Below, in pieces: positions 1-8,784 of a stretch of DNA of 64,000 nucleotides. Position 1 is the stretch's first letter; every line of letters starts with the position of its first letter. The notes below the pieces were generated by a model, which saw nothing but the letters and a program-made list of their open reading frames with translations, was not told the origin of the DNA and searched no databases. A program made the translations under genes and the position numbers. Source of the DNA: Alistipes sp. (GTDB lineage: Bacteria; Bacteroidota; Bacteroidia; Bacteroidales; Rikenellaceae); the NCBI GenBank assembly GCA_017937765.1, contig JAGBCY010000028.1:1-64000 (forward strand), written 5' to 3'.

Positions 1-352
1 ACACACCTATGCTGATAGTAATAGCGATGGTAAGGCTAATACAGATAAAATAATGGCTCGCTCGGATAGTGACTATTTCTCCGCATTCAAATGGTGCCGA
101 GCAAAGGGAAATAGTTGGTATCTGCCTTCACTTAATGAGTTAAAGAGTATATACAATAATAAAAGCAAGCTTAATACCACTTTGCAGAAGTATGGTACTT
201 CTTTAAAAGATGAATGGTATTGGACATCAAGGGAGGATGTTAATTATAAGCCTAAGTTCTGCGCGTGGAGTGTCAATCTGGGCAATGGCTACACCAACTA
301 CTACGGCATTAAGAACGGCAGCCGCTTTGTGCGCGCCGTGTCCGCTTTTTAG
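1..352 (+). CDS. C-terminal fragment of a FISUMP/DUF1566-type surface protein (5' partial)
   Basis: The reading frame is open to the left edge, so the first ATG at 53 is internal and the gene begins outside the window. The visible 117 residues carry the signature of DUF1566/Fibrobacter-paralogue (FISUMP) domains: a WYLPSLNEL motif near the middle, a YYWTS-like segment (EWYWTSRE), and an ending FVRAVSAF that matches the usual FVR.V close of this domain. The same kind of domain closes the lipoprotein at 4436-6748. Such domains sit at the C-terminus of secreted or lipid-anchored Bacteroidota proteins; their function is unknown. A terminator follows within 45 bases. Confident on domain, not on role. 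Confidence 0.8.
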   Translation, partial: HTYADSNSDGKANTDKIMARSDSDYFSAFKWCRAKGNSWYLPSLNELKSIYNNKSKLNTTLQKYGTSLKDEWYWTSREDVNYKPKFCAWSVNLGNGYTNYYGIKNGSRFVRAVSAF

Positions 353-392
353 AATTAGTCTTTGGTGGTAAGTGGCTGCCGCGTTAATACCT

Positions 393-424
393 CTCCTCGC
401 AACTTTGGTTGCGGGGAGTTTTTT
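393..424 (+). terminator. Rho-independent terminator after the surface protein fragment
   Basis: An 11-bp stem (393-403 with 408-418, one G-T pair) closes a TTTG loop and is followed directly by six T. It ends the gene that finishes at 352. Confidence 0.9.
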
Positions 425-498
425 GTTGGCCACGACGATATCGGCACAATATTCTCACATCGAAAATCCAAATGAGACGAAAAATTTAGCGTTTTATT

Positions 499-528
499 TT
501 TGTATATCATAAAATTTGACTATCTTTG
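499..528 (+). promoter_or_regulatory. serC promoter, Bacteroidota type
   Basis: A -33 TTTG at 499-502 and a -7 TATCTTTG at 521-528 are separated by 18 bases, matching the primary sigma factor consensus of Bacteroidota. This leaves a leader of about 100 bases before serC. The rest of the 353-637 gap holds only the terminator and an AT-rich leader. Confidence 0.8.
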
Positions 529-637
529 TGTGACTGTAAATGGCCACACGTGCGGCCCCGCAGAGTAAGTGACACAGAACGAATAAAATATATAATTTTT
601 TATTTACCAATACAAACTTAAAAAACGCTTAAAACTT

Positions 638-1717
638 ATGAAACACAATTTCAACGCAGGTCCCTGCGTACTTCCCAGACAGGCCGTTGAGGCAGCTATC
701 GAGGCTATCCGCGACTTCGACAACACCGGTATCGGTATCCTTGAGATTTCGCACCGTACTCCCGGCTGGGAGCGCGTAATGGCTGAGGTTGAGCAGCTTT
801 GGCGCGACCTTCTTAACATCCCTGAGGACTACGCTATCTTCTTCCTCGGTGGTGGTGCTTCTACTCAGTTCTTTGAGGTTCCCGCTAACCTTCTCAAGAC
901 TAAGGCTGCTTACTTGCAGACTGGCGTTTGGGCTAAGAAGGCTATCAAGGAGGCTAAGTTCTACGGTGATGTTGAGGTTGTTGCTTCTTCTGAGGACAAG
1001 ACTTACAGCTACATTCCTAAGAACTACACTATCCCCACTGATGCTGACTACTTCCACATCACTACCAACAACACTATCTACGGTACTGAGATCCACGAGG
1101 ATATCGACTCACCCGTAACTTTGGTTGCTGATATGTCATCAGACATTATGTCTCGTCCCGTTGACGTTAAGAAGTATGGTATGATCTATGGTGGTGCTCA
1201 GAAGAACGTAGGCCCCGCTGGCGTTACCTTCGTTATCATCCGCAAGGATCTTCTCGGCCAGTCAGGTCGTAAGCTCCAGACTATGGTTGACTACTCGACT
1301 CACTATCCCGAGGAGGCTCGCAACCGCTCAATGTTCAACACACCTCCCGTATTCCCCATCTACGTTATGTACCAGACCCTGAAGTGGGTTAAGGAGCTCG
1401 GTGGCGTTGAGGTTATGTACAAGATGAACAAGGAGAAGGCTGAGTTGCTCTACAACGAGATCGACCGCAACTCTATGTTCATTGGTACTGCTGCTAAGGA
1501 GGATCGTTCGTTGATGAACGTTTGCTTCGTAATGGCACCCGGTAAGGAGGAGTTCGAGAAGGAGTTTATGGAGTTCGCCAAAGAGCGCGGTATGGTAGGT
1601 ATCAAGGGTCACCGTTCAGTAGGTGGTTTCCGTGCATCTATCTACAACGCTTGCCCCAAGGAGTCTGTTGAGGCTTTGGTAGCTTGCATGAAGGAGTTCG
1701 AGGAGCTTCACAAGTAA
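638..1717 (+). CDS. serC: Phosphoserine aminotransferase
   Basis: SerC converts 3-phosphohydroxypyruvate and glutamate to phosphoserine (serine synthesis); the same enzyme acts in the DXP-dependent pyridoxal phosphate route. The 359-residue length is normal. The cofactor loop GGGASTQF lies at 71-78 and the Schiff-base lysine is Lys189 in [11 protein letters not shown]. The N-terminal FNAGPCVLP is the conserved start of the fold. It leads a same-strand run with serA and a DUF1015 gene. Codon use in all three genes is strongly biased (AAG, GAG, GGT, GCT), as in highly expressed genes. Identification is firm. Confidence 0.97.
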   Translation: MKHNFNAGPCVLPRQAVEAAIEAIRDFDNTGIGILEISHRTPGWERVMAEVEQLWRDLLNIPEDYAIFFLGGGASTQFFEVPANLLKTKAAYLQTGVWAKKAIKEAKFYGDVEVVASSEDKTYSYIPKNYTIPTDADYFHITTNNTIYGTEIHEDIDSPVTLVADMSSDIMSRPVDVKKYGMIYGGAQKNVGPAGVTFVIIRKDLLGQSGRKLQTMVDYSTHYPEEARNRSMFNTPPVFPIYVMYQTLKWVKELGGVEVMYKMNKEKAELLYNEIDRNSMFIGTAAKEDRSLMNVCFVMAPGKEEFEKEFMEFAKERGMVGIKGHRSVGGFRASIYNACPKESVEALVACMKEFEELHK

Positions 1718-1755
1718 TACGTAAATCGAATTAATTAGTTAATTAATTATGTTAC

Positions 1756-1789
1756 GGTGACCGCCCGATCTTAGGGTCGGGTGGTCGCC
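1756..1789 (+). promoter_or_regulatory. Intergenic hairpin between serC and serA
   Basis: A 15-bp stem with three wobble pairs (1756-1770 with 1775-1789) closes a four-base loop. It is followed by AATTTAAAA rather than a T run, so it is not a standard terminator. It could be a weak attenuator or an mRNA-stabilising processing element. Confidence 0.55.
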
Positions 1790-1826
1790 ATAATTTAAAA
1801 TACTAAAAAACAAGAATAGACCTATT

Positions 1827-2750
1827 ATGAAGGTACTTATTGCAACCGAGAAGCCCTTTGCAAAGACTGCAGTTGAGGGTATCGAGTCAATCTTGAAGGA
1901 GGCTAACTACGAGGTAGTACGTCTTGAGAAGTATGCCGACAAGGCTGAGCTTTTGGCTGCTGTTGCCGATGTTGACGCTCTTATCATCCGTAGCGACAAG
2001 GTTACGGCTGAGGTTATCGAGGCTGCTAAGCAGCTTAAGATTGTTGTTCGTGCAGGTGCTGGTTTCGACAACGTTGACCTCGCTGCTGCAACTGCTAAGA
2101 ACGTAGTTGTTATGAACACTCCCGGTCAGAACTCTAACGCTGTTGCTGAGCTCGCTCTCGGTATGATGGTATATATGGCTCGTAACCAGTTCAACCCCGG
2201 CACAGGCTCTGAGCTTCAGGGCAAGACCCTCGCTATCCACGCTTACGGTAACGTAGGTCGCTTGGTAGGTTTGAAGGGTAAGGCTCTCGGTATGAACGTT
2301 ATTGCTTACGATCCCTTCATCACTGATGAGGCTGTATTCGAGCGTGACGGCGTGAAGAAGATGAACTCAATCGCTGAGCTCTACGCTGCTGCCGACTACC
2401 TCTCACTCCACATCCCTGCAACTGCTGAGACTAAGGGCTCTATCGGCTACGACCTCGCTATGTCTATGCCTAAGGGTGCTACCCTCGTTAACACCGCTCG
2501 TAAGGAGGTTATCAACGAGGAGGGTCTTATGAAGGCTATGGAGGAGCGCGAGGATCTCAAGTACATCACCGATATCGCTCCCGATACTAAGGATGTATTT
2601 GCTGAGAAGTTTGGCAAGCGTTACTTCGGCACTCCCAAGAAGCAGGGTGCTGAGACTGCTGAGGCTAACGTAAACGCTGGTCTTGCTGCTGCTCGTCAGA
2701 TTGTTGATTTCTTCGTTAACGGTAACCGCCGTTTCCAGGTAAACAAGTAA
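1827..2750 (+). CDS. serA: D-3-phosphoglycerate dehydrogenase, short form
   Basis: It oxidises 3-phosphoglycerate to 3-phosphohydroxypyruvate, the entry step of serine synthesis, and feeds SerC. At 307 residues it is the short form without the C-terminal ACT regulatory domain (the E. coli enzyme has about 410). The substrate loop RAGAGFDNVD is at 75-84, the NAD loop AYGNVG at 139-144 (first glycine replaced by alanine), and the active-site arginine is Arg225 in NTARKEVIN. Where most family members have the catalytic histidine (TPHIG), this protein reads TPKKQG at 269-274. From memory, Bacteroides homologues share this change, so it looks lineage-wide. Without ACT, serine feedback of the usual kind is unlikely. 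Confidence 0.93.
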   Translation: MKVLIATEKPFAKTAVEGIESILKEANYEVVRLEKYADKAELLAAVADVDALIIRSDKVTAEVIEAAKQLKIVVRAGAGFDNVDLAAATAKNVVVMNTPGQNSNAVAELALGMMVYMARNQFNPGTGSELQGKTLAIHAYGNVGRLVGLKGKALGMNVIAYDPFITDEAVFERDGVKKMNSIAELYAAADYLSLHIPATAETKGSIGYDLAMSMPKGATLVNTARKEVINEEGLMKAMEEREDLKYITDIAPDTKDVFAEKFGKRYFGTPKKQGAETAEANVNAGLAAARQIVDFFVNGNRRFQVNK

Positions 2751-2883
2751 TCTGATTGGATATCTTGGCATCTGCCTTGTATAAAAATTGCTCATTTACT
2801 AAGGTAAACTCTGCATTTTTATCCTTCGAGCAGTTTCAAGCTATCTCAATCATATTATTGTTTCTCTTATCGGAGATATTTTT

Positions 2884-2909
2884 AGGGTGTCAATTTCGGT
2901 TGACACCCT
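2884..2909 (+). promoter_or_regulatory. Intergenic hairpin between serA and the DUF1015 gene
   Basis: A perfect 10-bp stem (2884-2893 with 2900-2909) closes a six-base loop, again without a following T run. It is the second such hairpin in this three-gene run. The rest of the 2751-2948 gap shows no clear promoter. Confidence 0.55.
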
Positions 2910-2948
2910 TACAAAGACAAATAACCAAGCTAAAAACTACAAATAAAT

Positions 2949-4193
2949 ATGGTAAGAATTAAGCCCTTTAAGGGTATCCGTCCTCCGAAGGAGTATGCAT
3001 CGGAGGTAGCATCACGCCCCTACGACGTATTGAACTCTGTTGAGGCTAAGGCTGAGGCTGGCGAGCGTTCATTGCTCCACATCATCAAGCCCGAGATCGA
3101 CTTCGACCCCATCGCTGATGAGCACTCTGACGAGGCTTATGCAAAGGCAATGGAGAACTTCCGCATCTGGAAGGAGAAGGGTTGGTTGGCTCAGGACGGC
3201 GAGGAGTACTACTACATCTACGCTCAGACTATGAATGGTCGTACTCAGTATGGTATCGCTATGTGCTGCCACTACGACGACTATCTCTCAGGTGCTATTA
3301 AGAAGCACGAGCTCACTCGTCCCGATAAGGAGGAGGACCGTATGATCCACGTTCGCAACCAGAAGGCAAACATCGAGCCCGTATTCTTCACTTACCCTGA
3401 TAACGCCGAGATCGACGCTATCATCTCTAAGTGGGTAGCTGAGCACAAGGCTGATTACGACTTCGTTGCTGAGGACGGCTTTGGTCACCATATGTGGGTT
3501 ATCCGCTCGAAGGAGACCAACGATCGCATCACCGAGCTCTTCAAGGGTATCCCCGCATTGTATGTGGCTGACGGTCACCACCGTACCGCTGCTGCTGCAC
3601 GTGTAGGTCAGGAGTGCGCATCGAAGAACCCCAACCACACTGGCGACGAGGAGTACTGCTTCTTCTTAGCAGTTACCTTCCCCGCATCACACCTTCGCAT
3701 CATCGACTACAACCGCGTAGTTAAGGATCTCAATGGTCTTTCGAAGGAGGACTTCTTGAAGGCTATCGAGGAGAACTTCGTTGTTGAGAAGAAGGGTGCA
3801 GATATCTACACGCCTAACGCATTGCACAACTTCGCAATGTACATCGACGGCGAGTGGTACTCGATGACAGCTAAGGAGGGTACTTACGACGATAACGATC
3901 CTATCGGCGTTCTCGACGTTACGGTTCTCTCTAACCTCGTATTGGACAAGGTTCTCGGCATCGCTGACTTGCGCACCTCTAAGCGCATCGACTTCGTTGG
4001 TGGTATCCGCGGTTTGGGTGAGTTGCAGAAGCGCGTTGACAGCGGCGAGATGAAGGTTGCTTTCGCATTGTATCCCGTATCAATGCAGCAGCTTATCGAC
4101 ATCGCTGACACTGGCAACATTATGCCTCCCAAGACTACTTGGTTCGAGCCTAAGTTGCGTTCAGGCGTTGTTATCCACTCTTTCGATGAGTAA
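2949..4193 (+). CDS. DUF1015 family protein linked to serine genes
   Basis: A 414-residue soluble protein of the DUF1015 family. Conserved features visible are the opening KPFKGIRPPKEYASEV with SRPYDV (23-27), HELTRPDKEEDR at 120-131, and the family hallmark ADGHHRTAAAARVG at 207-220. No signal peptide or membrane segment. DUF1015 genes commonly neighbour serA/serC, and here the gene shares strand, strong codon bias and probably the transcript with them, so a role in serine or phosphoserine metabolism is a fair inference; the chemistry cannot be read from the sequence. The ATG at 2949 gives the conserved N-terminus directly. Confidence 0.9.
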   Translation: MVRIKPFKGIRPPKEYASEVASRPYDVLNSVEAKAEAGERSLLHIIKPEIDFDPIADEHSDEAYAKAMENFRIWKEKGWLAQDGEEYYYIYAQTMNGRTQYGIAMCCHYDDYLSGAIKKHELTRPDKEEDRMIHVRNQKANIEPVFFTYPDNAEIDAIISKWVAEHKADYDFVAEDGFGHHMWVIRSKETNDRITELFKGIPALYVADGHHRTAAAARVGQECASKNPNHTGDEEYCFFLAVTFPASHLRIIDYNRVVKDLNGLSKEDFLKAIEENFVVEKKGADIYTPNALHNFAMYIDGEWYSMTAKEGTYDDNDPIGVLDVTVLSNLVLDKVLGIADLRTSKRIDFVGGIRGLGELQKRVDSGEMKVAFALYPVSMQQLIDIADTGNIMPPKTTWFEPKLRSGVVIHSFDE

Positions 4194-4232
4194 TTTAGAA
4201 TTTTCGTGGTTGCCCTAATCCAAGCAACCATT

Positions 4233-4280
4233 CCCCGTATGTGAGGTGTTCTCGTTTCCTTGCATACGGGGGTTCTTTTT
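4233..4280 (+). terminator. Terminator of the serC-serA-DUF1015 unit
   Basis: A 9-bp GC-rich stem (4233-4241 with 4263-4271) with a 21-base loop is followed by TTCTTTTT. The long loop lowers confidence a little. Confidence 0.65.
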
Positions 4281-4383
4281 ACAGCTACACAAAACGAGAG
4301 AGCAATGGGGTAGAGAGTAACGAAAACAACCGCAACAACAACCGGAATAACCAGGGCCAATCGAGACTCGCACAAATTACAAA

Positions 4384-4418
4384 AGATTGGGCGGACTATG
4401 ATGTAGTCCGCCCAATCT
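4384..4418 (-). terminator. Terminator of the modular lipoprotein gene
   Basis: A perfect 15-bp stem (4384-4398 with 4404-4418) with a five-base loop. Read on the minus strand it is followed by TTTTGTAATTT, placing it right after the gene ending at 4436. It may also stop plus-strand transcripts. Confidence 0.85.
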
Positions 4419-4435
4419 AATTAAGACACAACTCG

Positions 4436-6748
4436 TTACTCCTCCTGTACGCAACGGAGCGAGCAGTAATAATCAAAGGCATTCTGCCCGCTAAAGTAGA
4501 TGTACGAGTCGTAGAACTCGAGCGTCACGCCACCATAAGCACCCACCGAATCAGACACCCAGTAATAACCGCGCTCACCTGTGTAGTAGACCGACTTCAG
4601 ATTGCAGAGTCCACGCGCACCGAGGAAGATACTTGGCACACCCTTACTATACGGCTGACTACCAGAGAAGTAATAGCCGCTATTCCACTCCGAGTGGTTC
4701 TGAATCAGGGCCTCCATCTCCTTGCGCGTAGGGGCGCGCCAGCCATCGGGACACTTATCATAGTAGCTGTTACCGGGGTGGATAAAGTGGTTCGGGAACT
4801 CAGCCGTTGGGACATATAGATTCGTAGGAGCCCAAACCGTATTGTCAATCCTTACGCCCTTACCATAGTCTACGCCATCGACAACGAAGTTGGCAATAGG
4901 CGAGTAGCCAACGATATTATCGGCATAATACTTCCACGGCTCAGCACTCTTGTAGGCGTCAACCGAACCGCTTGGCACATAGATCTTTAAATTTGCCGAG
5001 TTGCCGAAATAATAACGAGATGAGTAGGGATCGCACTCAGTAGGTGTTGGCGACTCCATATATAGAGCCTCAAGGCTCGAACACCCCTCCAACACATCAT
5101 TATACATCACCGTAACACTCGCAGGTATGGTTATGCTTTTTAGCGACGTACACTCCGCAAATGTTTCATACTTAATTTCTTGCAGACCATAGCTAAGCGT
5201 TACGTTCTTGAGGCTATAACAATTACGGAAGTTATCATAGAGCGAGGTCACCTTTGAAGGCACATTCACCGTCTCAAGTGCCGTTGCACCCAAGAACGAC
5301 GACTGACCTATCACCTCCACACTCTCGGGGATGACCACCCTCTTCAGATTGCGAGCGTGGTAGAAGGCATATGGTTCTATTTCGGTGAATGTATCAGGAA
5401 CAACAAACTCGGTATTCGGATGGCTCGGCGCGTAACATACGAACCTTTCATTATGATAGATATAACTTCCATCCTCTGAGGTCCATCTACCTGTCACCTT
5501 CTCGAGGTTATCAGATCCCATACATATCATACTTCCAATAAGTTCAACGCTTTCCGGAATATGTAGCTCTTTAATTTTCAGATTTTCAAATGCATAGTTC
5601 TGGATTTGAATAACACCATTTGGCATCACCACACTTGCAAGGTTAGAGCCAAAGGCATTGTAAGGGATGTTCGTCACGGTATCCTCGAAAACAAGCCTAC
5701 CAACGCCGTCGACATATGTATTCGAAACCAGAGGGTTATAGCTCGTATTATAAGAACCGTATGAATATCCCCATCCTCCCCAGTGACGGCCATTATAATA
5801 GTCATCACTTATGTTTATCTCCACAATTTGTCCATCCGTTGAAGTGTACCACACCTCGTTCAACGGTGGTACTCCGGCAGTGATATCCACAGCAATGGCC
5901 TTCATAGGCTGGATAGTGTTGCGGTCGATGGTAACCGAGCGTGATGTCGACTTCTCAAAACGGCCGAAGTTAGTGTCGTTGACAACAATGGTAAAGCCGT
6001 TCTCGAATGTAACCTCGGGGATTACAAACCAGAACTCGGTGGCAGTCTCGGGCGTTGTGCCGAGCTTCACACCGTCGCCGCAATTAATTGAGACAGAGGT
6101 TTCTGCATCATCTGCCATAGTAACCTCGGGCAGGCCACCGTGCTCCATAACCACGGTTGCCGCACCGGCGATACGCTCATCGTTGTTACCGCGAAGCACA
6201 ACGCTCCTAACCGTAACATCCTCGCCATAGAGCTGCACCTTCAGATATCCGCCAGCATTTCTAAAGCCCAAGTATGTATCCGCCACGCTCTCCGTAACAG
6301 CAATCATCGTATTCGCACCCTTACCAAACGTACCCTCGGCATAGCCCTGCATACTCGGAAGCGTGAGCGATAGAACGCCTGTGTCGCTGATTTTCACAGC
6401 TTTGTTATGGGGATACACCGCGTATATTGCCTCAAGGTCGTTTCCCGTACCAAGCATACCGCTCGGTACCAACGAGAAGGTACCGCTATTATCACCCGTC
6501 TCGCCATTGAACCTATACGCCTGATTCAACGTATTACCAAAGAAGGCGGTGATAAGATCTGCCTTATGCCAGTGCAGATGGTTATCCCCATCTATGTACG
6601 TACGCGTATCATCCTTAGCGTCAGCAAATTCCGCCGTCAAATCAGGTAGAGTAGTAACCTGATCGGGAGAATAACGACTATCCTCGAAACCATTTGTACA
6701 CCCCACAAGCAACACAACGAGTGTCGCACAGAACAAAAATCTTCTCAT
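4436..6748 (-). CDS. Three-module surface lipoprotein: Mfa-like fimbrillin, BspA-type LRR, FISUMP
   Basis: The frame stays open to 7003, but the ATG at 6748 starts a clean lipoprotein signal (MRRFLFCATLVVLLVGC, lipidated Cys17), giving 770 residues. Residues about 20-280 resemble Mfa-like/fimbrillin-A-associated domains (a PHNKAV-type segment, then a long beta-rich stretch). Residues about 330-600 hold BspA-type repeats (IPESVEVIGQSSF, IPASVTVMYN) ending in the tail IYVPSGSVDAYKSAEPWKYY. The last 130 residues form a FISUMP domain (CPDGWRAPTRKEME, YYWVSDSV, closing SLRCVQEE). It is probably exported to the outer membrane surface, in adhesion or matrix roles inferred from the domains only. A terminator follows. 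No convincing promoter was found upstream. Confidence 0.85.
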   Translation of the reverse strand: MRRFLFCATLVVLLVGCTNGFEDSRYSPDQVTTLPDLTAEFADAKDDTRTYIDGDNHLHWHKADLITAFFGNTLNQAYRFNGETGDNSGTFSLVPSGMLGTGNDLEAIYAVYPHNKAVKISDTGVLSLTLPSMQGYAEGTFGKGANTMIAVTESVADTYLGFRNAGGYLKVQLYGEDVTVRSVVLRGNNDERIAGAATVVMEHGGLPEVTMADDAETSVSINCGDGVKLGTTPETATEFWFVIPEVTFENGFTIVVNDTNFGRFEKSTSRSVTIDRNTIQPMKAIAVDITAGVPPLNEVWYTSTDGQIVEINISDDYYNGRHWGGWGYSYGSYNTSYNPLVSNTYVDGVGRLVFEDTVTNIPYNAFGSNLASVVMPNGVIQIQNYAFENLKIKELHIPESVELIGSMICMGSDNLEKVTGRWTSEDGSYIYHNERFVCYAPSHPNTEFVVPDTFTEIEPYAFYHARNLKRVVIPESVEVIGQSSFLGATALETVNVPSKVTSLYDNFRNCYSLKNVTLSYGLQEIKYETFAECTSLKSITIPASVTVMYNDVLEGCSSLEALYMESPTPTECDPYSSRYYFGNSANLKIYVPSGSVDAYKSAEPWKYYADNIVGYSPIANFVVDGVDYGKGVRIDNTVWAPTNLYVPTAEFPNHFIHPGNSYYDKCPDGWRAPTRKEMEALIQNHSEWNSGYYFSGSQPYSKGVPSIFLGARGLCNLKSVYYTGERGYYWVSDSVGAYGGVTLEFYDSYIYFSGQNAFDYYCSLRCVQEE

Positions 6749-6930
6749 AATAATACCTATATAAATATACGTAGCCATTAAACGGCAGAGCGAAGATAAT
6801 ACATTTTTTTGGATTGCGCACACATCGTCGACACTATTTAGCCATCGCGAATAAAGGCTCTCAAACACGACACAAAAAAAAGGGATAACAATGGCGCAAA
6901 GACAGATTGCAAGAAAAGTTCTATGATTAG

Positions 6931-6960
6931 ATTGTATTTGAAAAATTAGTAGTATCTTTG
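6931..6960 (+). promoter_or_regulatory. Candidate plus-strand promoter upstream of the tRNA/XRE region
   Basis: A perfect -7 TATCTTTG lies at 6953-6960, with ATTG at 6931-6934 (18-base spacer) or TTTG at 6937-6940 (12-base spacer). It points right, towards the XRE gene at 7195, but would transcribe antisense across tRNA-Arg. The 6749-7001 gap otherwise holds nothing recognised. Confidence 0.4.
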
Positions 6961-7001
6961 CGCTACCCGCCGAGTGGATGGAATCGAGGGGCTTAGCCAA
7001 C

Positions 7002-7028
7002 AAAAATGCGCCGGCAGATGCCGACGCA
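7002..7028 (-). terminator. Terminator of tRNA-Arg
   Basis: On the minus strand, a 9-bp stem (7020-7028 with 7007-7015, one wobble) with an ATCT loop is followed by TTTTT. It starts five bases beyond the tRNA 3' end. Confidence 0.85.
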
Positions 7029-7032
7029 CGCG

Positions 7033-7104
7033 TGACCCCGAAAGGATTCGAACCTTCATCGTAAGAACCGGAATCTCAAATTCTATCCATTGAACTACGG
7101 GGCC
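7033..7104 (-). tRNA. tRNA-Arg with anticodon CCG
   Basis: A 72-nt cloverleaf on the minus strand: acceptor GGCCCCG/CGGGGTC (one G-T pair), D arm GTTC/GAAT, anticodon arm TGAGA/TCTTA around the loop TTCCGGT, giving anticodon CCG (codon CGG), T arm GAAGG/CCTTT with the TTCGAAT loop, and discriminator A. CCA is not encoded. A -7 element lies just upstream and a terminator just downstream, so it is a single-gene transcript. Confidence 0.95.
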
Positions 7105-7110
7105 GTGGTG

Positions 7111-7118
7111 CAAAGATA
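7111..7118 (-). promoter_or_regulatory. -7 element of the tRNA-Arg promoter
   Basis: CAAAGATA on the plus strand is TATCTTTG on the minus strand, six bases upstream of the mature 5' end of the tRNA. No good -33 TTTG was found at the expected distance. Confidence 0.7.
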
Positions 7119-7194
7119 GATATTTTTTTGCAATGTCGGTAGTTTTTACGGTAATTGATTTGAATAAAACATAAACCACAACAACGTTGCATCT

Positions 7195-7830
7195 ATGACC
7201 AATAGACACGATAACTGGCGTCGACTTCTGCAAGTGATTGACTGGGCTGGTATGACCGTTAACTACTTCGCAGGATATATCGGTCTGCAACGTGCCGAGA
7301 ACCTATACCACATAAAGAAGGGTAACTATGGCATATCTGCCGACTTAGCCGACAGAATCGTGCATCACTTTCCCGCCATCGACCGCACGTGGCTAATCTC
7401 CGGCGTAGGATCTATGCTCCTTACGGACAACGGCGCAGATAAATCGTTGCCGTACTTCCGTCGCGACATAACGGAGGTCATCCCGCAAATAAGCGAGCTT
7501 GAGCCCGACAGTCGCTTCACGCTGCCGTATAACGCCGAGTGCGATTTCGTTGCACGTTCGTCGGATGAGGCTATGAATGAGACACTTGCAGCAGCCACAG
7601 ACCTATTTCTACGCGAGGTAGATGCCCGCGAGATGGTGCAGGGTAACGAGTATGTCTTGGCCTATGACGATAGGGTAGTGTGGCGTAAAGTACGCCTTGT
7701 TGCCAACGATGCCCAGAGGTGGCGATTGGTTGCCACAAACCGCGAGGAGTTTCCCGATATCTTCGTAGATAAGTCGTCGGTGGCGCGTGCTTGGCGCGTA
7801 GTTGTGCGAATGGCAATCCTTGAGAGTTAA
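7195..7830 (+). CDS. XRE-type HTH regulator with S24/LexA-like C-terminal part
   Basis: A 211-residue protein. Residues about 5-70 look like the Bacteroidota variant of the XRE helix-turn-helix (NWRRLLQVIDWAGMTV, NLYHIKKGNYGISADLADRI), including the typical WLISGVGSML after it. The C-terminal half (about 110-210) is beta-rich and resembles S24 peptidase-like domains of repressors (EYVLAYDDRVVWRKVRLV), but no catalytic Ser-Lys pair can be assigned. It is likely a DNA-binding regulator with an unknown target. It sits 22 bases before lgt on the same strand, so it may be co-transcribed with it. Confidence 0.75.
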   Translation: MTNRHDNWRRLLQVIDWAGMTVNYFAGYIGLQRAENLYHIKKGNYGISADLADRIVHHFPAIDRTWLISGVGSMLLTDNGADKSLPYFRRDITEVIPQISELEPDSRFTLPYNAECDFVARSSDEAMNETLAAATDLFLREVDAREMVQGNEYVLAYDDRVVWRKVRLVANDAQRWRLVATNREEFPDIFVDKSSVARAWRVVVRMAILES

Positions 7831-7852
7831 ACCTAAATTGACAAAACATAAT

Positions 7853-8782
7853 ATGATGAATGCGTTAGCAATAGTTTGGAATTGGGACCCGACCTGCTTT
7901 ATGCTCGGTAGTCTCGATATTCGTTGGTATGGTCTGATGTGGGCATTGGCAATCCTTGCCGCCGAGCGCGTCTGCCACTACACCTTCCGTCACGAAGGGC
8001 TGCCACCACGCACCCTCGAGTCGGCATTTATATGGATAGTCCTCGGCACCTTTATCGGTGCTCGCGTGGGCCACTGCCTATTCTACGAGCCTGAGACATA
8101 CCTCGCCGAGCCGTGGCGCATAATCACCGATATCCGCGATGGCGGTATGGCCAGCCACGGAGCAACGATAGGTATCATCCTCGGCATCTGGTTCTTTGTC
8201 AAGCGCAACCACCTGCCCTTTATCTGGGGGCTCGACCGCATCGCCATCGTCGCCCCATTGAGCGGTGCAATTATTCGACTGGGCAACCTCTTTAACTCGG
8301 AAATCGTTGGTAATGTGACAGATATGCCGTGGGGCTTTAAGTTCATCTACCACGATGCCCGACAAGCGTGGATGCAGTTTAGTGGGGACGTACCTCAGCA
8401 GATCATCGACCTTGTCCCTGCGCGCCACCCGGCACAGCTCTACGAGGCATTATGCTACCTTATCACCTTCGCCATCATCATTACGCTCTACTATCGCAAG
8501 GATTTGGGCCGTCGCCGTCCGGGCTTCCTCTTCGGCATCGCGATGATTGGTATCTTCCTCACGCGCTTCTTCATCGAGTTTATCAAGGAGCGTCAGGTGG
8601 ACTTCGAGGAGGGTATGACTCTCGATATGGGTCAGTGGCTCAGCATCCCCTTCATTTTGCTCGGTATCTATATGATATTCAGATCTATGCGCCGTCCCGA
8701 GGTTAAGGATGTAGGTGCAGTCGTTGCGCACGCCAATAGGGAGTATGCGCGCGAAGATAAGAAAGCTAAAGAGAAGAAATAA
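7853..8782 (+). CDS. lgt: Prolipoprotein diacylglyceryl transferase
   Basis: Inner-membrane enzyme that transfers diacylglycerol from phosphatidylglycerol to the lipobox cysteine of prolipoproteins, the first lipoprotein maturation step; the many lipoproteins in this window would be substrates. The ATG at 7853 (or 7856) is preferred to an in-frame start at 7802 that would overlap the previous gene and lengthen a charged N-terminus. In the 309-residue form His103 in GGMASHGATIG aligns with the essential E. coli His103, and RLGNLFNSE (142-150) is the Lgt signature. Multiple membrane segments are evident, with a lysine-rich tail. It stops two bases before the next gene. Confidence 0.95.
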   Translation: MMNALAIVWNWDPTCFMLGSLDIRWYGLMWALAILAAERVCHYTFRHEGLPPRTLESAFIWIVLGTFIGARVGHCLFYEPETYLAEPWRIITDIRDGGMASHGATIGIILGIWFFVKRNHLPFIWGLDRIAIVAPLSGAIIRLGNLFNSEIVGNVTDMPWGFKFIYHDARQAWMQFSGDVPQQIIDLVPARHPAQLYEALCYLITFAIIITLYYRKDLGRRRPGFLFGIAMIGIFLTRFFIEFIKERQVDFEEGMTLDMGQWLSIPFILLGIYMIFRSMRRPEVKDVGAVVAHANREYAREDKKAKEKK

Positions 8783-8784
8783 CG

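Noticed and set aside
2756..2962. 68-codon frame between serA and the DUF1015 gene
   Set aside because: It overlaps the intergenic hairpin and the next gene start, and its codon use differs sharply from its neighbours.
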